Positions 45,042 to 54,460 are shown, counted from the stretch's first letter. The stretch: 64,000 nucleotides of DNA from Pseudomonas viridiflava (GCF_900590755.1 NZ_UUOC01000001.1:62001-126000), one strand, 5' to 3'. The notes: generated by a model not told the origin, from the sequence alone. Numbers and translations are program-made.

Positions 45042-46293
45042 GAAAGTTGATATTTACTACGAGGGATGGGGTGAGCGCTGGCGCTGGGGCACGCTTGTGT
45101 CGACGTCGGCCATCACCGGTCGCCCGCAGGTTGCTTTCGAGTACAGCAACGAAGCCAAGAGTCGAGGTCTGGAGCTTTCAGCCTATAAGCTCGCGCTGGA
45201 CGGGCCTCAACTGCGCCGAGGTTTTCCCTCTCATCAACTGGGCTTGCCCGGACCCGTCTATGACTCGCTGCCCGACGGTTGGGGCATGCTCCTGATGGAC
45301 CGGCTTTTCAAACGCCGTGGTCTCAATGTGGCCCGCATCGGGCCGCTGGAGCGTCTGGCCTACGTTGGCAACAATGCCATGGGGGCCATGTCGTTTGAAC
45401 CTGTTCTCGCTGAAGGGCAGGAGTCGCAAGCGCACATCCCGGTTGAGCTGCTTGCAGCCGAAATTCAGCAGGTGCTCAGAGGCGAAGGGGGCGAGTTTCT
45501 GCAGACGCTGCTGCTGGTCGGCGGCTCGCCGCAAGGTGCCAGACCCAAGGCTCTGGTTTATCGGGACCCAAAGTCGGGGGCTTTTACCACCGTTGCCGAA
45601 CCTGGCTTTGAAGCGTGGCTGATCAAGTTCCCGGCGAAAGAAGAACAAGGTGAAGTGTGCGCCATCGAGATGGTGTATGCCGAATGCTTGCGCATGTGCG
45701 GTATCCAGACTCCGGACACACAGCTCTTCAACCTGCCTGACGGGATGGCAGCCTTTGCCAGTAAACGCTTTGATCGTATTGATGGTCAGCGCGTCCCGAT
45801 GCAAAGCCTCGCAGCTTTCACCGGAGCGGACTACAGATCTCCCGGGGCCCTGGATTACGTCAACTTCCTGCGCGCCACACAGCTGTGTACCAACGACGTC
45901 CGGGAAAAGGCTCGCGCCTTTGAGCGCGCAGCTTTCAACGTGGTATTCAACAACCGGGACGACCACCCGAAAAACTTCGCTTGCCTCATGTCACGGTCGG
46001 GCACATGGCAGTTGTCGCCAGCCTACGACGTCACGTTCTGCGAAGGGCCGGGTGGTTATCATCAGATGGATGTGATGGGCGAAGCCCTGGAGATTGGGCG
46101 AAAAGCAATGCTCAGGCTTGCCGCCGAAGCTGACCTGACCGTGGAGACTGCCGGCGACATCATCGACCGGATGTGCAAGGTCGCAAACCAGTTTACCGCT
46201 CTGGCCGAAAGCCTATATCCAGGAGCGATCACCCAGGAGACCTTGGACACTATTCAAGGTCGAATCGACGAAAACATCGGGATGCTGCGCTAG
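45034..46293 (+). CDS. hipA: HipA-family serine/threonine kinase toxin
   Basis: A 419-residue kinase. Residues 1-130 form the N-terminal subdomain (LPGPVYDSLPDGWGMLLMDR), residues 160-175 the glycine-rich loop LVGGSPQGARPKAL, residues 306-314 the catalytic loop NNRDDHPKN, and Asp332 in SPAYDVTF the metal site. All kinase motifs are intact, so activity is expected. HipA in E. coli phosphorylates glutamyl-tRNA synthetase and causes persistence; the target here may differ. The frame upstream of 45034 lies inside hipB and is not used. Confidence 0.9.
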   Translation: MLEKVDIYYEGWGERWRWGTLVSTSAITGRPQVAFEYSNEAKSRGLELSAYKLALDGPQLRRGFPSHQLGLPGPVYDSLPDGWGMLLMDRLFKRRGLNVARIGPLERLAYVGNNAMGAMSFEPVLAEGQESQAHIPVELLAAEIQQVLRGEGGEFLQTLLLVGGSPQGARPKALVYRDPKSGAFTTVAEPGFEAWLIKFPAKEEQGEVCAIEMVYAECLRMCGIQTPDTQLFNLPDGMAAFASKRFDRIDGQRVPMQSLAAFTGADYRSPGALDYVNFLRATQLCTNDVREKARAFERAAFNVVFNNRDDHPKNFACLMSRSGTWQLSPAYDVTFCEGPGGYHQMDVMGEALEIGRKAMLRLAAEADLTVETAGDIIDRMCKVANQFTALAESLYPGAITQETLDTIQGRIDENIGMLR

Positions 46294-46533
46294 GTGAGTA
46301 ACGTGGTGACGGCATCAAGTGGCGCCAGCTGCTTTCCCAACAGGCGGCGCTTCTGACGAAGGTTGAAGGTCTTGGGATCCAGGATTTGAGCCGATTCCAA
46401 ACGGAGCAGAAAGAGTGGAAGCCGCTCACGCTGATGTGATGACTCCCTAGGTGACGTTTCGAGTGTGTTTAGCTCTATCATGAGCCAGCATTCATGCATG
46501 CACTTTTCCGATCACTCGCTGGATACTGCCCCT

Positions 46534-47439
46534 ATGAGAGACTTGCCGCCCACCGCGACCCTGCGCGCTTTTGAAGCTGCTACCCGGCACCTGACCTTTA
46601 CGTCGGCCGCGCAGGAGCTGCATGTTTCTCAAAGTGCGGTCAGTCACCAGCTCAAGCATCTTGAGGCGCTTTGGGGAGTGCAGCTGTTTGAGCGTGGCAA
46701 GACGCTACGACTCACGGCAGCCGGGGCTACGCTGGCGCCCATCGTGCGGGAGTTTTTCATCAGCCTGGAGGCGACTTTAGGCGATTTGCGCGAGCAAAAA
46801 GACAGGGTTCGACTCAGCGTCAGTACCACCTATTCCTTCGCGCTCAAATGGCTGCTGCCACGCTTGCCGCGTCTCTCTCGTCGGCACCCCGAGCTGTTGG
46901 TCTCGCTGGACACCACCGACAAAATTATCCACTTCTCGCGCGGCCAGGCTGATGTCGCAATCAGGCTCGGCAAGGGCAATTATCCCGGTCTGCATTCTGA
47001 GTTTCTGTTTGGGGAGCAGGTATTTCCTGTGGCGAGCCCCGAGCTGTTACGGCGCGTCGGGACTCCGCAGAGCCCCGCAGAGCTGTTGCATTTCCCGCTG
47101 CTGACCCGCGATGGTTCCGAGTTGGTGCCGAAATGGGAGGTATGGTTTCAAGCCGTTGGACTGGCCTATTTGCCGCTCAAGGAGAGCGTCAGATATGGCG
47201 ATACCAACATGACGGTCGAGGCAGCCTTGCTCGGCCAGGGCGTAGCATTAGTGCGCAGCGGGCATGTCGAGAACGAAATCAGCGATGGTCGTCTGGTTCG
47301 GCTGTTTGATGTGCCGCTTCCATCGCCGCTTGCTTACTACTTCGTGTGCCCCAAGGGCATTGAATCGCAGCCGCACGTCGCCAGCTTTCGCCAATGGTTG
47401 CTCAGCGAGGCATTGAAAGTCCAACGACTGGATGAGTAA
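46534..47439 (+). CDS. LysR-family regulator, GcvA-like
   Basis: A 301-residue regulator with an N-terminal winged HTH (LRAFEAATRHLTFTSAAQELHVSQSAVSHQLKHLE) and a full effector domain with VRLSVSTTYSFALKWLLPRL and the C-terminal MTVEAALLGQGVAL of the GcvA/AmpR subgroup. The start at 46534 begins the conserved MRDLPPTATLRAFEAA. The EamA transporter and SDR genes follow on the same strand and are probable targets. Confidence 0.88.
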   Translation: MRDLPPTATLRAFEAATRHLTFTSAAQELHVSQSAVSHQLKHLEALWGVQLFERGKTLRLTAAGATLAPIVREFFISLEATLGDLREQKDRVRLSVSTTYSFALKWLLPRLPRLSRRHPELLVSLDTTDKIIHFSRGQADVAIRLGKGNYPGLHSEFLFGEQVFPVASPELLRRVGTPQSPAELLHFPLLTRDGSELVPKWEVWFQAVGLAYLPLKESVRYGDTNMTVEAALLGQGVALVRSGHVENEISDGRLVRLFDVPLPSPLAYYFVCPKGIESQPHVASFRQWLLSEALKVQRLDE

Positions 47440-47513
47440 GTTATGAGCATCTGCTCATGCTGCAATGAGGAGACTTCGCTTTAGCCTTGACGCCGGATTG
47501 CCTAAAGTGGCGC

Positions 47514-48341
47514 ATGCCTATTCATATCATCTTCCTCGTGCTTTTCGCCGCACTCCTGCACGCCAGCTGGAACGCGCTACTGCGTAGCGGTGCCGATCGG
47601 TTGTGGTCCATGACGGTGATGTGCATTGCCATCGCCATCACCAGTGTCGTCGCCGCAGTGTTCATGGTGCCCCCCGCGATTGAGAGCTGGGGCTACGCGG
47701 CGCTTTCGGGGTTGCTGCATGTGGGCTACAACCTGTTTCTGGTTCGCAGTTACCGAGTCGGCGACCTGGGACAGATCTATCCAATTTCACGTGGTTCTTC
47801 GCCTGTGCTGATCACCTTGGGTGCAGCCATTTTTGCTGGAGAAAGCATCACGCCTGGCATGTTACTCGGCATTGCGCTGGTGTCAGGCGGGATTATTTCG
47901 TTGGCGTTCAGAGGGCGCAGTCTGTCGGTTCCCAGCCTGCCTTATGCGCTGGGAACCGGCTGCTTTATCGCGGCCTATAGCGTAGTCGACGGTATCGGCG
48001 CCAGACTCTCCGGTGCGCCGCTTTCCTACACCGTGTGGATGTGTGCCCTGTGGGGCGTGTTGATGCCGGTGGTCTACATCGGTCTACGTGACGCCCGCAG
48101 CTTATTCTCCGCCCGGCCCGGAACAGTGACCGCTGTGGTCGGCGGGCTGGTCTCTTTGCTCGCCTATGCAATGGTCATCTACGCCATGAACGAAGCCCCC
48201 CTGGGCGCGGTATCCGCGTTGCGCGAAACCAGCGTGCTGTTTGCGGCGTTGATCGGCTATGTGTTCCTCGGCGAGACGCTCACCGCCCGCCGGATACTGG
48301 CGTGCGCAGTGATCGCCAGCGGCACTCTCATCATCGGCTGA
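47514..48341 (+). CDS. EamA/DMT superfamily transporter
   Basis: A 275-residue membrane protein with ten predicted helices in two EamA repeats: FLVLFAALLHASWNALLRSGAD opens the first, and GTGCFIAAYSVVDGIGARLS the second. The family exports amino acids or other small metabolites. The ATG at 47514 is the first that begins directly with a membrane helix. Substrate unknown; the neighbouring LysR gene probably controls it. Confidence 0.87.
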   Translation: MPIHIIFLVLFAALLHASWNALLRSGADRLWSMTVMCIAIAITSVVAAVFMVPPAIESWGYAALSGLLHVGYNLFLVRSYRVGDLGQIYPISRGSSPVLITLGAAIFAGESITPGMLLGIALVSGGIISLAFRGRSLSVPSLPYALGTGCFIAAYSVVDGIGARLSGAPLSYTVWMCALWGVLMPVVYIGLRDARSLFSARPGTVTAVVGGLVSLLAYAMVIYAMNEAPLGAVSALRETSVLFAALIGYVFLGETLTARRILACAVIASGTLIIG

Positions 48342-48370
48342 TACAGCCAACCACTCAGGAGCTATGTTCA

Positions 48371-49132
48371 ATGGTCAACGTCTCGCAGGCACCGCTGATT
48401 CTAATCACGGGTGGAAGTCGTGGAGTGGGGGCAGCTACCGCCCGGCTGGCCGCCGCAAGAGGTTATGACGTCGCGATCAGCTACGTTGCCAACGAGGCCG
48501 CAGCAATGGCTGTGGCTGCGGATGTGCAAGCGTTGGGGCGCAAAGCGTTGGCGATGCGGGCCGACAGTGCGGACCCCCAGCAGGTGGCTGATTTGTTCGC
48601 GGCTATCGACCACTCGTTCGGACGCATTGACGTGCTGGTCAATAACGCTGGAATGCTGTCACCTCAGTCACGCCTGGAAGATCTCGGCTTCGAGCGGATG
48701 CAGCGAATTTTCGCGGTCAACTCCATTGGGCCAATACTCTGCGCCCAGGAGGCTGTTAAGCGTATGTCTTATCGTCACAACGGCCCGGGCGGCGTGGTGA
48801 TCAATGTCTCTTCGGCGTCGGCGCGCCTGGGCAGCCCCAACGAGTATGTTGACTATGCGGCGTCAAAGGGCGCCCTGGAGACGTTCACCATTGGCTTTGC
48901 AAAGGAAGTCGCACGGGAAGGCATACGCGTTAACTGTATTCGCCCCGGACATATCTATACCGAAATGCATGCCAGTGGCGGTGAGCCGGGGCGGGTCGAT
49001 CGTGTCAAGGACTCGATCCCCATGGGGCGGGGCGGACAGCCTGAGGAAGTCGCACGTGCGATTCTATGGTTGGCGAGCGAGGAGGCATCGTTCGTTACCG
49101 GGACATTTCTGGACGTAACGGGCGGCAAATGA
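48371..49132 (+). CDS. SDR-family oxidoreductase
   Basis: A 253-residue short-chain dehydrogenase/reductase of the classical type. Cofactor motif TGGSRGVGAATAR at residues 13-25, NNAG, a serine in VINVSSASARLGSP, and the catalytic YAASKG. The C-terminus ASFVTGTFLDVTGGK is typical. It follows the EamA gene by 29 bp, so the two are probably co-transcribed. Substrate unknown. Confidence 0.9.
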   Translation: MVNVSQAPLILITGGSRGVGAATARLAAARGYDVAISYVANEAAAMAVAADVQALGRKALAMRADSADPQQVADLFAAIDHSFGRIDVLVNNAGMLSPQSRLEDLGFERMQRIFAVNSIGPILCAQEAVKRMSYRHNGPGGVVINVSSASARLGSPNEYVDYAASKGALETFTIGFAKEVAREGIRVNCIRPGHIYTEMHASGGEPGRVDRVKDSIPMGRGGQPEEVARAILWLASEEASFVTGTFLDVTGGK

Positions 49133-49153
49133 GTCAGTGGAATGGGTCATCGA

Positions 49154-50122
49154 CTACCTGCGTTCGGCTTGCCTCACCTTACGACTCAATCCAGGTGTGT
49201 TGCCCGTAATGCGCTTGAATGCACGACTGAAAGCGGCCTGGGATGTATAGCCCAAGCGCTGCGCTACCTCTTCAATCGGCAGCCTTTCGAGGGTCAGCCA
49301 CTGGCTTGCAAGCCGCATTCGCAGTTCGGTGACGTAGCGCAGCGGAGCCATGCCAATCGTCATCTGGAAGCGGTCCGCGAAGACCGAGCGCGAGGTATTG
49401 CAGTGCTCTGCCAACTGGGCAACGGTCCAGTCGCGGCCCGGTTGTTGATGGAGCGCAAGCAGTGCACCGGCCAGGCGTGGATCGCGCAAGGCGGCGACCA
49501 GGCCAGAAGCATTGCCGCAGGCGCACTCCACCCAGCCGCGAACCACCATTGCAGCTACCACGTCGGCCAAACGCGCGAGGATACCGGCGAAGCCGACGCG
49601 TGCGGCGCTTACCTCGCGTTCCATGGTGGTCAGGATCGGCACCAGCCCGGGGTAACGCTGACCGCCTGCATCAATCAGCATCAGGCCCGGCATCAGCCTG
49701 CCAAGGCCATGGATACTGCCCAGTTCAAACTCCATACAACCACTGAACAAAATAGTGCTCGGCGTGGTACTGGCATCGGTTCCGGCATCAACCGCGCTGA
49801 CGGTGTCACCCAAGGACGCGCCGTCTAGACGATCGATGTCCTGGACAGGCGCGTCCGGATGGGAAAACAGTTGATGGGCCGCGCCATGGGAGATGAACAC
49901 GGCGTTCCCGGCAGACAGCGCGTAAGTGCTGCCGTCCTCCATCTTCAGCACCGCATTACCGACGGCCATGAAGTGGAACCAGGCGTGTCCAGGTTTTTCC
50001 GCGAATCCCAAACCAAAAGTAGGGCCCGCCTGGATACGCCGGTATTCAACGCCACGCAGGCGCATGCCGCGCAACAGTTCGTTGATGAGGTCCGAGGAGA
50101 GAGCAAATTGATCATCAAGCAT
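49154..50122 (-). CDS. AraC-family regulator with cupin N-terminus
   Basis: A 322-residue regulator. Residues about 10-190 are a cupin-type sensing domain (HAWFHFMAVGNAVLKMEDGS), and the C-terminal 100 residues hold two HTHs (LAEHCNTSRSVFADRFQ and AQRLGYTSQAAFSRAFKRI). It is divergent from the MFS gene with 100 bp between, and probably controls it. The sequence just before its ATG is AT-rich. Confidence 0.9.
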   Translation of the reverse strand: MLDDQFALSSDLINELLRGMRLRGVEYRRIQAGPTFGLGFAEKPGHAWFHFMAVGNAVLKMEDGSTYALSAGNAVFISHGAAHQLFSHPDAPVQDIDRLDGASLGDTVSAVDAGTDASTTPSTILFSGCMEFELGSIHGLGRLMPGLMLIDAGGQRYPGLVPILTTMEREVSAARVGFAGILARLADVVAAMVVRGWVECACGNASGLVAALRDPRLAGALLALHQQPGRDWTVAQLAEHCNTSRSVFADRFQMTIGMAPLRYVTELRMRLASQWLTLERLPIEEVAQRLGYTSQAAFSRAFKRITGNTPGLSRKVRQAERR

Positions 50123-50222
50123 TGTTCAGGTGTTTCAGTCAAAAAATAGAGACTAAGGATCATAGATCATCCGGTTTTCGGCGCCTAGACTTCGGCTCGC
50201 AATGAAAATTGGGAGATCTGCA

Positions 50223-51473
50223 ATGACTGACTGTGTATGTAACGCCGTATCCGACCGCCATTCCGGCGTCGGCCTGGATGTAGAACCTGCGACCCCCGCG
50301 TGGATGGCCGTGTTCTCGTTGGCAATGGGGGTGTTCGGATTACTGACCGCTGAGTACCTTCCGGCCAGTTTGTTGACGCTGATGGCTACTGAGCTGGGCG
50401 TGTCCGAAGCGCTGGCTGGCCAAGCGGTAACGGTGACAGCTGTGGTAGCGCTGTTCGCCGGCTTGTTGGTGCCAGGCCTGACCCGCAGCATCGACCGACG
50501 CTGGGTGTTGCTGGGTTTTTCCACGTTGATGGTCGCTTCCAACCTGTTGGTCGCCGTTTCCTCCAGCTTCACGGTGCTGTTGTTGATGCGCATCTTGCTG
50601 GGTATTGCCCTTGGCGGGTTCTGGAGCATGGCGGCGGCGGTCGCGATGCGCTTGGTGCCGAGTGCTTTATTGCCCCGGGCGCTGTCGATCATTTTCAGCG
50701 GTATTGCCATCGGGACTGTCGTTGCAGTGCCGCTGGGCAGCTATTTGGGCGGGTTGTATGGCTGGCGTAGCGCGTTCTATGCAGCGGCGGCGGTAGGCAT
50801 GGTGACCCTGGCTTTCCAGTCGTTCACGCTACCGAGCCTCGCGCCACGCCGGCCGGCAAGACTGCGCACTGTTTTGGAGGTGTTGCAGCGCCCAGGCATC
50901 GCCATGGGGATGTTCGGTTGTGTGCTGGTGCACAGCGGGCACTTCGCGATGTTCACCTATGTTCGACCATTTCTTGAAGGGACTACCGGCATTGGCTCGC
51001 AAGGGCTGTCGCTGATGCTGCTGGGGTTCGGTGTTGCCAACTTTGTCGGCACGTTGTTGGCCGGGAAGCTGCTGGAGCGCCATCCGCTGGCCACTCTGGT
51101 ATTGATGCCTGCGCTGGTTGGCGTTGCAGCACTGGCGTTGGTGCTGTTGCCGGCCTCGTTGCCGGGGCAGGCGCTACTGCTCGCGATCTGGGGCTTGGCC
51201 TTTGGTGGTGTGCCGGTGGCGTGGTCGAACTGGGTCGCCAGCGCGGTACCTGATCAGGCGGAAAGCGCTGGAGGCATGGTTGTGGCATCTGTGCAGTCGG
51301 CCATCGCCACGGGTGCCGCCGCTGGCGGTGCAATGTTCAGCCTCGGTGGCAGCGCAGGCGTATTTGTGGCGGCGGCCGTGCTGATGCTGCTGGCCGCGTT
51401 GCTGATTGCGCTGTGTGTCCGCGTCCCCTCTGCCCACGGCGTTCGCCAGCCCAAACCGGCGCTGCACCTTTGA
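50223..51473 (+). CDS. MFS drug/metabolite efflux transporter
   Basis: A 416-residue twelve-helix major facilitator of the AraJ/YdhP subgroup. VFGLLTAEYLPASLLTLMA in helix 1 and the RSIDRRWVLL loop between helices 2 and 3 are typical. The ATG at 50223 has GGGAG at 7 bases; an ATG at 50202 is in frame but lacks one. It is probably regulated by the divergent AraC gene. It is the last gene of the block between mexE and mexT. Confidence 0.9.
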   Translation: MTDCVCNAVSDRHSGVGLDVEPATPAWMAVFSLAMGVFGLLTAEYLPASLLTLMATELGVSEALAGQAVTVTAVVALFAGLLVPGLTRSIDRRWVLLGFSTLMVASNLLVAVSSSFTVLLLMRILLGIALGGFWSMAAAVAMRLVPSALLPRALSIIFSGIAIGTVVAVPLGSYLGGLYGWRSAFYAAAAVGMVTLAFQSFTLPSLAPRRPARLRTVLEVLQRPGIAMGMFGCVLVHSGHFAMFTYVRPFLEGTTGIGSQGLSLMLLGFGVANFVGTLLAGKLLERHPLATLVLMPALVGVAALALVLLPASLPGQALLLAIWGLAFGGVPVAWSNWVASAVPDQAESAGGMVVASVQSAIATGAAAGGAMFSLGGSAGVFVAAAVLMLLAALLIALCVRVPSAHGVRQPKPALHL

Positions 51474-51591
51474 TTCGGTATGCAAAACCGCCTCGATCCC
51501 GTCCGTAATCAGGAGATAACATGGATGGGTTTGGAATACCGTCAGGTTGGAGCTTTGTATCAAGGAAGATAAACAGCCCGCCAGACCAGAC

Positions 51592-52506
51592 CTAGAGACT
51601 GTCCGGGTCCCCAAAAAACATCTGAATTCGCGAGCGCAGCCAACGTTCACCCGGGTCGTTGTCCTGCGAGCCGCGCCAGGCCATGTGCAATTCGAAAGTC
51701 TGGGTTTCGATCGGCAGGACTTCGGCGCGCACACCGCCAGCGGCGGTCAGTACTGCGGCGGCGTAGTCCGGCACGGTGGCGATGATGTCGGTTCCGGCAA
51801 GCAGGGTTGCCAGGCCGTTGAACTGGGGGACTGCGAGCACGACATGCCGTTTGCAGCCTATCTTTTCCAGATACTCGTCGATAAAGCCGCTCAAGTCGCC
51901 TGCATAGGAAACCAGCGCATGGGGACGAGAGCAGAAGTCCTCCAGGCTCAGAGCCCCAGGCATGCTGTCGGCACGCAGCAGCATGGGTTTGCTGCGGCGC
52001 AGGACTTTGCGCTTGGCATTGGCTGGCAGGTCATTGGTGTAGCTGACGCCGATGGATATTTCGCCGGACGCCAGCAGCGCGGGCATCAGAATGTAATTGA
52101 CGCGCCGCACCACCAGCACGATGCCGGGGGCTTCGGAGCGCAGGCGTTTCAACAGGGCTGGCAGCAAGGCGAATTCAACTTCGTCAGACAGACCAATGCG
52201 AAACACCGCCGTGCTGGTGGCTGGATCGAACTCCGATGCGCGACTGACCGCCGTGGAAATAGAGTCCAGTGCAGGGGAGAGCAGGCCGAATATCTCGGTG
52301 GCTCTGGCGGTCGGCTCCATGCTGCGCCCAGTCCGGACAAACAGCGGATCATCGAACAGGCCTCGCAAACGCGAAAGCGCGGCGCTGATCGCCGGTTGCC
52401 CAAGAAACAGTTTTTCGGCGGCACGGGTCACGCTGCGTTCATGCATCAGGGTTTCGAAAACGATGAGCAAATTGAGGTCGACGCGACGCAGATCGTTGCG
52501 ATTCAT
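51592..52506 (-). CDS. mexT: MexT, LysR-type activator of mexEF-oprN
   Basis: A 304-residue regulator whose sequence agrees with P. aeruginosa MexT nearly throughout as I recall it: MNRNDLRRVDLNLLIVFE at the start, an HTH with SVTRAAEKLFLGQPAISAAL, and the C-terminal RWLRSRIQMFFGDPDSL. MexT responds to redox and electrophile signals and activates mexEF-oprN and mexS. I start it at 52506, where the conserved N-terminus begins; the frame extends upstream to 52722 without homology. In P. aeruginosa mexE follows directly; here it is 9 kb away. The reading frame is intact. Confidence 0.93.
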   Translation of the reverse strand: MNRNDLRRVDLNLLIVFETLMHERSVTRAAEKLFLGQPAISAALSRLRGLFDDPLFVRTGRSMEPTARATEIFGLLSPALDSISTAVSRASEFDPATSTAVFRIGLSDEVEFALLPALLKRLRSEAPGIVLVVRRVNYILMPALLASGEISIGVSYTNDLPANAKRKVLRRSKPMLLRADSMPGALSLEDFCSRPHALVSYAGDLSGFIDEYLEKIGCKRHVVLAVPQFNGLATLLAGTDIIATVPDYAAAVLTAAGGVRAEVLPIETQTFELHMAWRGSQDNDPGERWLRSRIQMFFGDPDSL

Positions 52507-52888
52507 GAAGGGATATCTCGGCCGTTGGTCGTTGCGGTTGTACGAAAACGGCTCACAGTCTGTCGGAGTGTGCTGTGAGTCAGGCGTGAATAGTACGAGC
52601 AAATGCGGGTTTTGCGCATGGATAAATTCATCGGCAAAGCAGCGCATTGATTTTCTGCTCATGGCCGCCGCCTTACGCCCTTGGGCGACATGGGTTGCAA
52701 TGTCAGGCTGACATGCGAACAATGGCCGCCCATGAATGCATGACGCTGTGTTGGTTGGGCCCCAAATCCCCTATGCACTTGAGGGACAATCGATGACAGA
52801 CATGTCGACTATTAATAGCCACTGATAGTGTTACCGGCAGAGCCCGGATAGAGTTCATGGCATCAAGGTTTTCTAGGCGAGGTTCGAA
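52507..52888. other. Divergent region between mexT and mexS
   Basis: About 380 bp that must hold both promoters. Frames crossing it on either strand are extensions of mexT or antisense of mexS. An inverted repeat ACGGCTCACAG-type near 52545-52580 is imperfect and not called. Confidence 0.6.
52795..52818 (+). promoter_or_regulatory. Candidate MexT site before mexS
   Basis: GACA-N5-GTCGAC-N4-AATAG compares with ATCA-N5-GTCGAT-N4-ACYAT; the central hexamer matches at five of six bases, the outer parts only partly. It lies about 70 bp before mexS, a known MexT target in P. aeruginosa. Confidence 0.35.
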
Positions 52889-53911
52889 ATGTCCCGCACG
52901 ATTCGTTTTCATCAGTTTGGTCCAGCCGAGGTGCTCAAGATTGAAGAGCATCCTGCTGCGTTGCCTGGGCCCGGTGAGGTTCAGGTGCGTGTTCAGGCGA
53001 TAGGCATCAGCTGGTATGACGTGCTCTGGCGGCAAAACCTGGCTTCGTCCCAGGCGCGGCTCCCTGCCGGGATCGGTCACGAAATGGCCGGCGTGGTAAC
53101 GGCACTGGGCGACGGTGTCAGCGATCTCAAGGTCGGTGACAAGGTTGCCAGCTTCCCGGCGGCTGATCCTAATCAGCATCCGGTGTATGGCGAAGTGATC
53201 GTGCTGCCTCGCACCTCTCTGACCCGGTATCCGGATGTATTGACGCCAGTTGAAGCCAGCGTGCATTACACGCCTTTGCTGATCGCTTATTTTGCCTACG
53301 TCGATCTGGCGCGCATCAAACCTGGGCAAACGGCTCTGGTCACCGATGCCAGCCACTGCGCAGGGCCGTCGTTCGTGCAACTGGGTAAAGCGTTGGGCGT
53401 CAAGGTTATCGCAGCCACCAAAACCGAGGATGCCCGTGAGTATCTGCTGTCGTTAGGTGCAGACAAAGTCGTGGTGACCGAGGAGCAGGATCTGTTGATG
53501 GCTATCAACAAATACACTGACGGTCGCGGCGTAGACGTGGTTCTTGACGGTCTGGGCGGTCCACAGATGTCGATGATGGGTGATGTCCTGGCTCCGCGCG
53601 GCAGCCTCGTGCTCTATGGCCTGCAAGGCGGCAACCAGACACCGTTCCCGGCCTGTGCAGCTTTTCAGAAGAACATTCAATTCTTCGTGCATTGCCTGGG
53701 TAATTTCACCGGTAAGCCGGAGTTGGGTATCGCTCAGGACGACGCAGCGTTGCAGCGCGCCCTGCGAGACATCAACCAGTTGACCGCTGACCGCGTGCTT
53801 GAGCCTCACAAGACCCGGCTGTTTCCGTTCAGCGAGGTGGTCCAGGCGCACCGTTACATGGATGGTTGCCCGATTGGTGGCCGTGCGGTGCTGGAAGTCG
53901 AATCGGTCTGA
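52889..53911 (+). CDS. mexS: MexS, zinc-independent MDR oxidoreductase
   Basis: A 340-residue medium-chain dehydrogenase/quinone oxidoreductase-like enzyme. It has the GroES-like N-terminal domain (GEVQVRVQAIGISWYDVLWR), the GHEMAGVV segment, and a Rossmann domain with ALVTDASHCAGPSFVQLGKALG and VDVVLDGLGG. It agrees with P. aeruginosa MexS in length and sequence. MexS removes an electrophilic metabolite that otherwise activates MexT, so its loss turns the pump on. It is divergent from mexT, as in P. aeruginosa. Confidence 0.92.
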   Translation: MSRTIRFHQFGPAEVLKIEEHPAALPGPGEVQVRVQAIGISWYDVLWRQNLASSQARLPAGIGHEMAGVVTALGDGVSDLKVGDKVASFPAADPNQHPVYGEVIVLPRTSLTRYPDVLTPVEASVHYTPLLIAYFAYVDLARIKPGQTALVTDASHCAGPSFVQLGKALGVKVIAATKTEDAREYLLSLGADKVVVTEEQDLLMAINKYTDGRGVDVVLDGLGGPQMSMMGDVLAPRGSLVLYGLQGGNQTPFPACAAFQKNIQFFVHCLGNFTGKPELGIAQDDAALQRALRDINQLTADRVLEPHKTRLFPFSEVVQAHRYMDGCPIGGRAVLEVESV

Positions 53912-53931
53912 TTCGGGTTGTAGAGAGTTCC

Positions 53932-53964
53932 GATGCCTTCCTGTTCTGGAGGGCATTTTATTTT
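53932..53964 (+). terminator. Terminator after mexS
   Basis: ATGCCTTCC and GGAGGGCAT arms (one mismatch), 6-base loop, then a T-rich run. It begins 21 bp after the mexS stop codon. Confidence 0.75.
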
Positions 53965-54329
53965 GTGCCTGCTTGTTTTCCGGTCACACACGGCTTTTTA
54001 ACTAATCGTTTAAATATGCTTTTATTTTTGACGCAATGACGTCGAAGTGGAGGTCATATTAAACGTCTATGCTCGAAAAGTATTTGAAAGTGAACGCGCA
54101 GCGATGTATTAAGCTCTTCACGCTGCATGAGTCTTTTCGTATGTTTTCAATAGTGCTCGATAAGCTCGCCAAGGTCGGGGGTTATGTGCGCCTGAGAACG
54201 TAGGTTGCTGTGGGCCACGTTGGCCCTGTCTTGGCGAGTAATGCCTTTGGCGCTATAAACACTTATGTATAGTTTATTAATGTTTAAGCTGTGCAACTTA
54301 AGCGTTCGACTTAAAGTGTGATGCGTGTC
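53965..54329. other. AT-rich gene-free stretch
   Basis: About 365 bp, clearly richer in A and T than the neighbours, without a supportable gene. It separates mexS from the PP-loop unit and may be a target for MvaT-type silencing. Confidence 0.5.
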
Positions 54330-54357
54330 TTGTAATTAAAATTTAATTACCGATAAT
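54330..54357 (+). promoter_or_regulatory. Promoter with embedded 19-bp palindrome
   Basis: TTGTAA (54330-54335) and GATAAT (54352-54357) with 16 bases between form a sigma-70-like promoter. The spacer and -35 coincide with a perfect palindrome GTAATTAAA-A-TTTAATTAC (54332-54350). A protein bound there would block polymerase. It lies 31 bp before the 23-codon ORF. Confidence 0.55.
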
Positions 54358-54388
54358 GGCGAGGTGCTTACCACTCAGGGAATGAGTT

Positions 54389-54460
54389 ATGGTCAATTAT
54401 CAACGGTTTGTCCTGTCCACTATTGAGCCCCTTATCCGCATCTTGCAGGAGGGCATATGA
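54389..54460 (+). CDS. 23-codon ORF coupled to the PP-loop gene
   Basis: An ATG with AGGGA seven bases upstream opens a 23-codon frame (MVNYQRFVLSTI ... LIRILQEGI) whose TGA overlaps the start of the PP-loop ATPase gene (ATGA). An in-frame stop lies two codons before the ATG, so it is not the end of a longer gene. The peptide could form an amphipathic helix. It may be a leader that controls translation of the ATPase or a substrate peptide. Too short for family assignment. Confidence 0.5.
   Translation: MVNYQRFVLSTIEPLIRILQEGI

Noticed and set aside
46290..46499. Minus-strand frame of 69 codons between hipA and the LysR gene
   Set aside because: No ribosome binding site and no family resemblance; treated as non-coding.
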